A stretch of 64,000 bases of DNA. Origin: Fibrobacteria bacterium. Lineage in GTDB: Bacteria > Fibrobacterota > Fibrobacteria > UBA11236. This document shows positions 44,748-52,747 of this stretch, in pieces. Both the position numbers and the translations under genes were made by a program. Where the stretch lies: positions 1 through 64,000 of the forward strand of contig JANYDA010000007.1 of NCBI GenBank assembly GCA_025360005.1, given 5' to 3'. The notes below the pieces were generated by a model. The model was not told where the DNA came from. It was given only the letters and a program-made list of their open reading frames with translations, and ran no database searches. The first letter of the stretch is position 1. Each line of letters begins with the position of its first letter.

Positions 44748-46145
44748 ATGCGATACTTCAGCAGACCCGGCGTCTTAGCGTCCGCCGCCTTCGCGGCCGG
44801 CATTTCCCTTTTGGGCTGTCCGGCATCGGGCGACATATCCTTCCAGGATGCCTTCCCGGGGACCCGCTTCGACAGGCCCGTCTACTTCGGCGCCTTTCCC
44901 CTCAAGGAAAAGACCTACGTGGTGCTGGAATCCCATCAGGGCCTGGCCTTGATAATCTCCCGGCAAGGGAATGCCTGGGTGAAGGACACCTTGGTCAAGA
45001 TAGACGTGCACCAGGCCAACGAGATGGGCCTGCTCGGCATCGCCTTCCATCCGGATTACAAGAACAACCATAAGTACTACGTGAGTTACGATCCGCCCGA
45101 TACCTTGTACAACATTGTCGAAGAACGTATCGCGGACGCCAGCGGGATGAAGGACTCCGGGACCAAGCCGCGCATCCTCATCAAGATCGCGGACAAGTAC
45201 GAGAACCATAACGGCGGCACCATCGCCTTCGGTCCCAAGGACGGGTTCCTTTACTACGGCACCGGCGACGGGGGCAGCGGCAACGATCCGGACGGCAACG
45301 GCCAGAACACCAACGCCTTGCTGGGAAAATTCCTGCGCATCGACGTGGACAGGAAGGATGCCGGGCTGGAATACGGCATCCCCGCCGACAATCCTTTCGC
45401 CAAGGGCGGCGGTCGCGGCGAGATCTTCGCGTACGGCGTCCGCAATCCCTGGAAGTGGAGCTTCGATCCCGTGAACGGGGATCTCTGGGCGGCGGATGTG
45501 GGCCAGGATCATGTCGAAGAGGTGGACCTCATCACCCTGGGCGGCAATTTCGGCTGGAGCGCCATGGAAGGCCCCGGCGGAGTCAACAACGGGAAAATGA
45601 CCCTGCCGGTTTTCTCTTACGATCATACCGTGGGCACCTGCATCATCGGGGGCGTGGTGTTCCGCGGCAATCCCGCGTCCAAGTATTATGGCACCTATTT
45701 CACCGCGGACATCAACACCAGGAAATTCTGGGCGCTCAAGAAGAACGGCGCCGGCCCGGCCACGGTGGAGGACTTGCCGCCCGCGCCGACCAACATCTCC
45801 TCCTTTGGGACGGACGCGGAAGGGCGCATATACATGGTGGGCATGGACAACGGCACCATCTACTCGGTGGATAGCCCCGATCTCAGTCCCGCGGCGGCCG
45901 TCCGCTCCGTAACGTTCCAGTTACCTAAGGGTTACGCCAGGAGTTTCACGGTCGCGCGGGGCGGCCGTCCGGACGCGGGAATGTTCCGCCTGGCCGCGCG
46001 CCTGGGAATCTTCGGGATGGAGGGGAACCGTCTCGGCGCCCTTGACCAGGGCGATGCCCGCCTGCCGGACGGCCTGGTGCCCGGCTTTTACTTGGCGCGT
46101 CCCTACGGGGGAACAAGCCTTCCGGATCTCCTCCTGGTCCGCTGA
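44748..46145 (+). CDS. PQQ-type sugar dehydrogenase-like lipoprotein (copy 1)
   Basis: 465 residues. A signal peptide ends in the lipobox SLLGC (Cys near 24). The propeller matches soluble glucose/sorbosone dehydrogenases and the Hhip type: EMGLLGIAFHPDY, NHNGGTIAFGPKDGFLYYGTGDGG (in pieces; catalytic-type His), and VRNPWKWSFDP (Arg that binds substrate or PQQ in active enzymes). The last 70 residues (LGIFGMEGNRLGAL, then PDGLVPGFYLAR) are the C-terminal module shared with other secreted proteins here. A paralogue follows 345 bp downstream. Confidence 0.83.
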   Translation: MRYFSRPGVLASAAFAAGISLLGCPASGDISFQDAFPGTRFDRPVYFGAFPLKEKTYVVLESHQGLALIISRQGNAWVKDTLVKIDVHQANEMGLLGIAFHPDYKNNHKYYVSYDPPDTLYNIVEERIADASGMKDSGTKPRILIKIADKYENHNGGTIAFGPKDGFLYYGTGDGGSGNDPDGNGQNTNALLGKFLRIDVDRKDAGLEYGIPADNPFAKGGGRGEIFAYGVRNPWKWSFDPVNGDLWAADVGQDHVEEVDLITLGGNFGWSAMEGPGGVNNGKMTLPVFSYDHTVGTCIIGGVVFRGNPASKYYGTYFTADINTRKFWALKKNGAGPATVEDLPPAPTNISSFGTDAEGRIYMVGMDNGTIYSVDSPDLSPAAAVRSVTFQLPKGYARSFTVARGGRPDAGMFRLAARLGIFGMEGNRLGALDQGDARLPDGLVPGFYLARPYGGTSLPDLLLVR

Positions 46146-46490
46146 AGGTGCGTCGGCTCCGCCAGATCCGCCGGCAACTCGCCCGCATGGAGCCTTTCCC
46201 GGGCCAGTAGCCCGCAAGTTACTATGGATCAGCGTTGCCCGGCAGGCGACACGTCCCGCTCCATATTGCCCAGGCCGTCGCGGAATCCATAGCCTTCACC
46301 AGGGTATAGGCGCGTTATCCGCTGTTTCGGGCGGGGTTACGCATTTTCCCCAATTAAGCGTTAGTAATCCGCGCGCGCCGATGCTATTTTGATTCCGGGG
46401 TAGCCGCCGGAGTCCAGCTCCGTAGGTTCATGTGGGATTCATATCAGTAGTCGTGCGTGGTGGAAGAGGTGTTTTTTTCCTTGGGGGGTT
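46146..46490. other. Intergenic region between the two dehydrogenase-like genes
   Basis: 345 bp with no credible gene. TGCTATTTT near 46380 could be an extended -10 element, with a stem GGAGTCCAGCTCC shortly after it in what would be the leader. The downstream gene thus probably has its own promoter and is not only read from the first copy. No T-run terminator is visible. Confidence 0.4.
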
Positions 46491-47891
46491 ATGTCCATGT
46501 TTATCCGATCCGGGTTGCGAATGCTTTTTTCCGCCGGTCTCCTTTGCGCCCATGCGGCGAAGGCGCAGATAGGCTTCAAAGACGCCTTTCCGGGCGTGAC
46601 CTTTAACCGTCCCGTTTGCATCGTACAGATGCCCGACGCTCCCGTCAAAACCATGGTGGTGGTGGAACAGCATTTGGGCCAGGTGTCCCTGGTGCGGAAA
46701 ATGAACAACGTCTGGACCAAGCAGACCTTGTTCCAGATGAACGTGAGCCAACAGGCCGAGATGGGCTTGCTCGGCATCGCCTTCCATCCGGATTTCAAGA
46801 ATAACCACAAGTATTACATCACTTACGATCCCCCGGCATCGGATTTCAACGTCGTGGAAGAGCGCCAGACGGACGCTACCCTGATGAAGGACGCCGGCCT
46901 GGCGCGCGCCCTTATCCGCCAGCCGGACAAGTACGCCAACCATAACGGCGGCACGCTGGCGTTCGGTCCCAAGGACGGATTGCTGTACGTGGGCATGGGC
47001 GACGGCGGCAGCGCCAATGATCCGGACGGCAACGGCCAGAACAAGAACGTACTGCTGGGCAAGATGCTGCGCATCGATGTGGACAGGAAGGACGCGGGGC
47101 TGGAATACGGCATCCCCGCCGACAATCCTTTCGCCAAGGGCGGGGGACGCGGGGAGATCTTCGCGTACGGTTTGCGCAACCCGTGGAAATGGGCCTTCGA
47201 TCCGCTGAACGGGGATTTATGGGTGGGGGACGTGGGACAGAACGCCACCGAGGAGGTGGACATCCTCAAGCCGGGCGGCAATTACGGTTGGGGCAGCATG
47301 GAAGGGCCCAACGGCAAGAACGACGGCAGCATGATCCTGCCCGTCTATTCGTACGGCCACGGCGTGGGCCTATGCGTCATCGGCGGTATGATCTACCGGG
47401 CCAGCAGCGCCTCCAAATACTACGGAACGTATTTCATCGCCGACTATTCCAAGCACCAGCTGTGGAACCTCAAGAAGAACGCTACCGATCCGGCCACGGC
47501 CACGGCCACGGCCACGGAAGTGGGCAAGGTGCCCTACGGCCCCACCACTTTCGGTACGGACGCAGAAGGCTTGATCTACGTGGGCACTGATCAGGCCGCG
47601 GGCCCGGTCTACTATCTGGACAGTCCGGATTTGGCCGCCGCTTCCGCAGGCATCCGGCGCGGGGGGTTGGGCGAATGGTCGGACGCGTCTTACGCCGCCC
47701 GGCCCGGAAGCGCGCTCCCTCCGGCAGCCTTCGGCGATGCCGCAAGGGCGGGGATTTTTTCTTTGGCGGGAGAATCGGTGACGGAGGTTTCCCGCCAGGC
47801 ACCTTCCCTGCCCGCTTCGCTCAAGCAAGGATTGTATGCTTTGAAGCCGCGCAGCGCGGGTTCCAAAGCAACGCTCATCCTAGTGAGGTGA
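46491..47891 (+). CDS. PQQ-type sugar dehydrogenase-like secreted protein (copy 2)
   Basis: 466 residues, closely similar to the preceding gene through the whole propeller: EMGLLGIAFHPDF, KYANHNGG, GMGDGGSANDPDGNGQ and LRNPWKWAFDP. It differs at the N terminus: an ordinary signal peptide cleaved near AKAQ with no lipobox Cys, so this copy is soluble or sorted differently. It carries the same C-terminal module (ARAGIFSLAGES, then LKQGLYALK). An Ala-Thr repeat near residue 335 comes from four copies of GGCCAC (47492-47515). ATG 46491 follows GGGGGG; ATG 46497 is also possible. Confidence 0.83.
   Translation: MSMFIRSGLRMLFSAGLLCAHAAKAQIGFKDAFPGVTFNRPVCIVQMPDAPVKTMVVVEQHLGQVSLVRKMNNVWTKQTLFQMNVSQQAEMGLLGIAFHPDFKNNHKYYITYDPPASDFNVVEERQTDATLMKDAGLARALIRQPDKYANHNGGTLAFGPKDGLLYVGMGDGGSANDPDGNGQNKNVLLGKMLRIDVDRKDAGLEYGIPADNPFAKGGGRGEIFAYGLRNPWKWAFDPLNGDLWVGDVGQNATEEVDILKPGGNYGWGSMEGPNGKNDGSMILPVYSYGHGVGLCVIGGMIYRASSASKYYGTYFIADYSKHQLWNLKKNATDPATATATATEVGKVPYGPTTFGTDAEGLIYVGTDQAAGPVYYLDSPDLAAASAGIRRGGLGEWSDASYAARPGSALPPAAFGDAARAGIFSLAGESVTEVSRQAPSLPASLKQGLYALKPRSAGSKATLILVR
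47492..47517. repeat. GGCCAC simple repeat, four copies
   Basis: Four tandem six-base units inside the second dehydrogenase-like gene, encoding an Ala-Thr run. Unit gain or loss would keep the reading frame. The first copy of the gene lacks it. Confidence 0.8.
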
Positions 47892-47920
47892 GATGGGAAT
47901 GTTATCCGCGATCCCCGGGT

Positions 47921-49336
47921 TCATCCGTTGCTGGTGAGCCTGACCGGGTCGAGCAGGACATTCAACTCCTCCGTTTTCACGATCCCCTTTTCCTGCGCCA
48001 CTTGCCGCACGGTTTTGCCCGTGACATAGGCCTCCTTGGCAAGCGCGGCCGCGTTGTCGTAGCCCAGCTTGGGTACCAGCGCCGTGGCCAGGGCCAGGCT
48101 GCGCTCCAACTGGGACTTGCAGCGGTCGGTATCCGCTTCGATGCCGCGGATGCATTTCTCCTCGAAGGCGGCGGCGGCGGCGGCCATGATTTGCAGGGAC
48201 TGCAGCAGGTTGTGGGCCAGCAAAGGCATCATCACGTTCAACTCGAAATTGCCGGAGGCTCCCGCGAACGTGATGGCCGTATCGTTGCCGATCACCTGTA
48301 CGCAGGCCTGCAACAGCGCTTCCGCCATCACCGGGTTGACCTTGCCGGGCATGATGGAGGAGCCGGGCTGCATAGCGGGAAGCTTGATCTCGCCCAGGCC
48401 GTTGCGGGGCCCGGAGCCCAGCCAGCGGACATCGTTGGCTATCTTGATGAGCGAGACGGCCACGGTCTTGAGGGCGCTGCTGGTCTCCACCACCGCATCG
48501 CGCGAGCCTTGCGCCTCGAAATGGTTTTCGGCCTCGCGGAATTCCAGCCCGGAAAGATCGTTCAGGCGTTCGATGACCTTGGGCGCGAATTCCTTGGGGG
48601 CGTTGATGCCGGTGCCCACCGCGGTGCCTCCCAAGGCCAGTTCCCCCAGATGCCAGCGCACGTTCCCCAAGCGGCCGATGCCGTGCGCCACCATGGCGGC
48701 ATAGCCCGCGAACTCCTGTCCCAACGTGACGGGCGTGGCGTCCTGCAAATGCGTGCGGCCTATCTTGAGCACGTCCCGGAAGGCTTTGGCCTTTTCGTCC
48801 AGGGCCGCGCGCAAACGGTCCAGGGCGGGCAGCAGATCCTTTTCCAGCGACACCAGCGCGGCGATATGGATGCAGGAGGGGATGACGTCGTTGCTGCTCT
48901 GGGACATGTTCACGTGATCGTTGGGATGCACGCGTCCCGCAACGGCGCCCGTGGCTTCCGAGGCGCGTTGCTTGCCCGCAAGGATTTCGTTGGCGCGGTG
49001 CGCAATCACCTCGTTGGCGTTCATGTTGGTGGAGGTGCCGGAGCCGGTCTGGAAGATGTCCAGCGGGAATTGATCGTCCCATTGGCCTTCGGTCACTTCC
49101 ATGGCCGCCTGGGAAATGGCGGCGGCCATGGCGCTGTCCACCAAGCCCAGATCGCGGTTCACCTGGCAAGCCAGGTATTTGATCATGCCCAGGGCGCCGA
49201 TAAAATCCCGCGGGAAGCGGATGCCGCTGATCTGGAAATTGTCCAGGGCCCTTTGGGTTTGCGCGCCCCACAGCGCGCCATTGGGGACCTGCACCTCGCC
49301 CATCGAATCCTTCTCCGCCCGATAGCCATCGGCCAT
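47921..49336 (-). CDS. fumC: Fumarate hydratase class II
   Basis: Interconverts fumarate and malate in the citric acid cycle. 471 residues, normal for the family. Signature GSSIMPGKVNP near residue 318; also QTGSGTSTNMNANEV near 98, SSNDVIPS near 141 and GRTHLQDA near 186 (catalytic His region). ATG 49336 was chosen because AAGGAGCAGG precedes it; the frame is open to 49399. It is convergent with the sugar-dehydrogenase-like gene ending 30 bp away. Confidence 0.95.
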   Translation of the reverse strand: MADGYRAEKDSMGEVQVPNGALWGAQTQRALDNFQISGIRFPRDFIGALGMIKYLACQVNRDLGLVDSAMAAAISQAAMEVTEGQWDDQFPLDIFQTGSGTSTNMNANEVIAHRANEILAGKQRASEATGAVAGRVHPNDHVNMSQSSNDVIPSCIHIAALVSLEKDLLPALDRLRAALDEKAKAFRDVLKIGRTHLQDATPVTLGQEFAGYAAMVAHGIGRLGNVRWHLGELALGGTAVGTGINAPKEFAPKVIERLNDLSGLEFREAENHFEAQGSRDAVVETSSALKTVAVSLIKIANDVRWLGSGPRNGLGEIKLPAMQPGSSIMPGKVNPVMAEALLQACVQVIGNDTAITFAGASGNFELNVMMPLLAHNLLQSLQIMAAAAAAFEEKCIRGIEADTDRCKSQLERSLALATALVPKLGYDNAAALAKEAYVTGKTVRQVAQEKGIVKTEELNVLLDPVRLTSNG

Positions 49337-49506
49337 GCCTGCTCCTTGGGAACCGTCCGGAATTTCTCCCGCCGCGGCCGCCCCTAAGGGATGTATCACT
49401 TTGAAGGGGAAGTCCGCCCCTACGCGCCTAAATGTAAATCCAAGGGAGGTATAGTACCGGAGAAACTCGCGGCCGAAAAAGCCGCATGCGGTTCCGAATC
49501 CCTAAT

Positions 49507-50526
49507 TTACCACATCCAGGCCCAGTCCCAAGCGAGCGATTGCGACAGGCGGGAATTGTCGGAGGGAAAGGAGGTGGTCCGCCCGGGGAATTGCGGTACG
49601 GCCTGGTATTTGATTTCAAAGCGCCAGAAAATATGGTCGCCGGAGCCGCCCCCGTATCGGCCCAGGGCCAGATCCAGAGCGGGCCGCAGGGTGGTGCGCA
49701 CCTCCGCGTGGGCTACCCGGGAGTCGCCGAGGCCTTCCTTACGCTCGAAGTCCAGCGTCTCCTTCTGAAAGAGCGCGCCGCCCCCGCCGGCCAGGTAGAA
49801 ACCGGCGCTTCCCGGTTGCCAGAGGAAATCCGCCAACAGGGGCAGGCCGTATTGCTTATAGCCGGTGATTGCGTCGTGCTGCAGGGCGACGGGCACGCCA
49901 TCCGCATAGACGGTGCGCTCGTAGTCGACGGAAGTCCCGAGCCAGGTGGCGCGCAGACCGGTTTGCAGGCGCACTTGATCGCCCGCGAAAGCCCCAGAGC
50001 GGATCCCATGCGCAACCTCAAAGTGAAAGTTGGAGATGAGGCCGCCCGCCGCGCCCGGCAGCCATGCGCCTCCTATGTTGAAGCCGGCGCCGTAATGCCA
50101 ACGGTTCTGCGACCAGCGCCCCATATCCGCCTCACCCGAGAAGATATGCGCGGGCCCGTGGAAGGCCTGATAACCTGCCGAGCATATCCCCATCCAAAAC
50201 GGCATCAATAAGATGGCGGCGGCAACGCCCCCCAGGGTTTCCGCATGCACGTCCGCGTCAAAGCAGTACCGGATTCCCTTGGCGTTGGAATGGTAGCTGA
50301 ACCCGGCGTTCCCGCCGCCATTGTCGTCCTGGTCGTCCTGGTCGTCCGGTGCGGCGGATTGCGGATCGGATCCCCGGGCCGGTTCGGAGGCGTTTTGCTT
50401 GGGAACCGGGCGGGTCCGACTGTAGGTGGTGTCCGCGGCGTCGGCGGGAAGGACGGCCATGCAGCCCATGCCTGCGGCGAGGCAAGTCAAGAAAACCGGG
50501 CGGGAAGGGAAGCTGCTTAAACGCAT
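49507..50526 (-). CDS. Secreted beta-barrel-like protein, 339 aa
   Basis: Not recognised. Signal peptide with probable cleavage after ADA (about residue 30), then a low-complexity Asp/Gln-rich linker (DDQDDQDDN near 63). The rest is rich in Gly, aromatic residues and alternating hydrophobics with strands such as RWHYGAGFNIGGAWL and GFYLAGGGGALF, typical of an outer-membrane barrel. It ends in alternating aromatics (LAWDWAWMW), as many barrel proteins do. It resembles the smaller protein at 7303-7797 only in general character. Confidence 0.6.
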   Translation of the reverse strand: MRLSSFPSRPVFLTCLAAGMGCMAVLPADAADTTYSRTRPVPKQNASEPARGSDPQSAAPDDQDDQDDNGGGNAGFSYHSNAKGIRYCFDADVHAETLGGVAAAILLMPFWMGICSAGYQAFHGPAHIFSGEADMGRWSQNRWHYGAGFNIGGAWLPGAAGGLISNFHFEVAHGIRSGAFAGDQVRLQTGLRATWLGTSVDYERTVYADGVPVALQHDAITGYKQYGLPLLADFLWQPGSAGFYLAGGGGALFQKETLDFERKEGLGDSRVAHAEVRTTLRPALDLALGRYGGGSGDHIFWRFEIKYQAVPQFPGRTTSFPSDNSRLSQSLAWDWAWMW

Positions 50527-50748
50527 CTCCGCCTTTGACGAGCATAAGCGGGGAAAGCGCTACCGACCAGGCGACCGTTTCCATCCAGGCCAAGCGCAAG
50601 AACCATTCCGGCCGCCTTTCCCTCCCTGGCAAGGGGGGTGCCCGATTGCTATTTTGCTCCATCCATCCACCAAGGAAGAATTCCCGGGGCCAAGCCTGGG
50701 GCCGTCCGGCCCCGCTTAGGGCTGTTCCCGCGGAACAGCAAGGTTTTT

Positions 50749-52368
50749 ATGATCAGCGCAAACGAAGTCTCCCTGGCCCACGGCAAACGCGTTCTCTTCA
50801 AGGAAGTGGACATCAAGTTCACGCCCGGCAATTGCTATGGCATCATCGGCGCCAACGGCGCGGGCAAATCCACCTTCCTCAAGATCCTCTCGGGCGAAAT
50901 CGAACCGGACTCGGGCAGCGTGCATATCGATCCGGGCATCCGCATGGGCGTGCTCAAGCAGAACCAATTCGAGTTCGACGAAGTCACCGTGCTGCAAACC
51001 GTCATCATGGGCCACAAGTTCCTGTACGATGTGATCAAGGAGAAGGACGCCCTCTACGCCAAACCGGATTTCTCCGAGGCGGACGGCGTGCGCGCTTCCG
51101 AACTGGAAGGCGAGTTCGCCGATCTCAACGGCTGGAACGCCGAGTCCGAGGCCGCCTCCATGCTGAGCGGCCTGGGGGTGCGGGAGGAGAAGCACGGCCT
51201 CTTGATGAAGGAATTGACGGGCGGCGAAAAGGTGCGCGTGCTCCTGTGCCAGGCCCTCTTCGGCAATCCCGGCATTTTGCTGCTGGACGAGCCCACCAAC
51301 AACCTGGATATGGATTCCGTGATCTGGCTGGAGGAGTTCCTCTACCAGTTCGAGAATACCGTGATCGTGGTATCGCATGATCGCCATTTCCTGGACAAGG
51401 TGTGCACGCACGTATGCGACATCGACTTCCAGAAAATCCAGACCTACACCGGCAACTACACCTTCTGGTACGAATCCAGCCAATTGGCGCTGGCCCAGAA
51501 GCGCGATCAGAACAAGAAAAAAGAAGACAAGATCAAGGATTTGCAAACCTTCATCCAGCGCTTCTCCGCCAACGCCTCCAAGTCCAAGCAGGCCACCTCG
51601 CGCCGCAAGCTGATGGACAAGATCACCTTGGATGACATCCGGCCCTCCACACGCCAGTACCCTTTCATCGTATTCAAGTCCGAGAAAGAGGCCGGCAAGA
51701 TCATCCTGGAGATCGAAGGGCTGTCCAAGTCCGTGGAAGGCAAGCCTTTGTTCAAAGGCTTCGAGCTGAACGTGCGCGCCGGCGATAAAATCGCCTTCGT
51801 GGGCCGCGACGATACTCCCGCGTCCACGCTGTTCAAGATCCTGATGGAGGAGGCCAAGCAGGATGCGGGCATATTCCGCTGGGGCGGATCCACTTCGCGA
51901 TCCTTCTTTCCCCGCGACAACGCCTCCTATTTCAACACCGACATGAACCTGGTGGATTGGCTGCGCCAGTATTCCAAGGAAAAGGAAAAGGACGATCAGT
52001 TCATCCGCGGCTGGCTGGGAAAGATGCTGTTCTCCGGGGAGGAATCCCTCAAGAGCGCCAATGTGCTTTCCGGCGGCGAGAAGGTGCGCTGCATGCTGGC
52101 GCGCATGATGCTGCTGCAAGCCAACGTGCTGGTGTTGGATGAGCCCACCGGCCATCTGGATCTGGAAGCCATCACGGCATTGAACAACGGCCTCAAGGAG
52201 TTTACCGGGACCGTTCTCTTCGCCTCCCAGGACCACCAGTTCGTGCAGACCATCGCCACCCGCATCATCGAACTCACGCCCAAGGGTTGCATCGACAGGT
52301 CCATGAGCTACGATGAATACCTGGCGAACGAGGACGTGAAGAAGCTGCGCGAGAAGCTCTACAGGTAA
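50749..52368 (+). CDS. ABC-F type ATPase with degenerate second Walker A
   Basis: Soluble, ribosome-associated ABC protein of the YbiT-like group. 539 residues, two nucleotide-binding domains. NBD1: Walker A GANGAGKST (near residue 41), signature LTGGEKVR, Walker B LLLDEPTNNLD, switch SHDRHF. Linker with a charged coiled coil (about 250-300). NBD2: VGRDDTPASTLFKI stands where GxxGxGKST should be, so the Gly and Lys of Walker A are replaced; its signature LSGGEKVR and Walker B LVLDEPTGHLD are intact. One ATP site is thus probably non-hydrolytic. ATG 50749 was chosen at the family start. Likely role in translation. Confidence 0.85.
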   Translation: MISANEVSLAHGKRVLFKEVDIKFTPGNCYGIIGANGAGKSTFLKILSGEIEPDSGSVHIDPGIRMGVLKQNQFEFDEVTVLQTVIMGHKFLYDVIKEKDALYAKPDFSEADGVRASELEGEFADLNGWNAESEAASMLSGLGVREEKHGLLMKELTGGEKVRVLLCQALFGNPGILLLDEPTNNLDMDSVIWLEEFLYQFENTVIVVSHDRHFLDKVCTHVCDIDFQKIQTYTGNYTFWYESSQLALAQKRDQNKKKEDKIKDLQTFIQRFSANASKSKQATSRRKLMDKITLDDIRPSTRQYPFIVFKSEKEAGKIILEIEGLSKSVEGKPLFKGFELNVRAGDKIAFVGRDDTPASTLFKILMEEAKQDAGIFRWGGSTSRSFFPRDNASYFNTDMNLVDWLRQYSKEKEKDDQFIRGWLGKMLFSGEESLKSANVLSGGEKVRCMLARMMLLQANVLVLDEPTGHLDLEAITALNNGLKEFTGTVLFASQDHQFVQTIATRIIELTPKGCIDRSMSYDEYLANEDVKKLREKLYR

Positions 52369-52390
52369 GCCGTTTCCCTCAGAAGAGCCT

Positions 52391-52699
52391 TCAAGCGGCC
52401 TTGAGCCGACGCTGGGCGTGGTATAGATCCCATGCATTCTGAAGATTCATCCAGAACTCCGGGCTGGTTCCGAACTCCCCGCTCAGCAAAATAGCCGTTT
52501 CCGCGGTCACGCCCCGCTTACCGTTGACAAGCGTATTGATCCTCTGGATGGGGACGCGGAGCTTTTGGGCCAAAGCCATCTGGGTCAAATCCTTGCGCGA
52601 GAGGAATTCGTGCAGAAGGATTTCGCCGGGGTGGGTGGGTGGGTGCGCTCTCTTCCGGAGAACGGAAACCCAGCGCGTTCTCCCGCGGAGAGCGCTCAT
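52391..52699 (-). CDS. higA: HigA family antitoxin-like protein without a HigB partner
   Basis: 102 residues. The family opening is PPTHPGEILLHEFLSRKDLTQ, then a helix-turn-helix ALAQKLRVPIQRINTLVNGKRGVT and LSGEFGTSPEFWMNLQNAWDL, all diagnostic. In the usual higBA operon the toxin gene lies just upstream; here the upstream DNA belongs to an opposite-strand cytochrome gene starting 48 bp away, and downstream is the convergent ABC-F gene. So it is an orphan that may regulate another promoter, possibly the divergent cytochrome gene. Confidence 0.85.
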   Translation of the reverse strand: MSALRGRTRWVSVLRKRAHPPTHPGEILLHEFLSRKDLTQMALAQKLRVPIQRINTLVNGKRGVTAETAILLSGEFGTSPEFWMNLQNAWDLYHAQRRLKAA

Positions 52700-52747
52700 T
52701 TGCGGGCCCTCGGTCCTACCCGGCCGGAGTGGAAATATGATTGCCGC

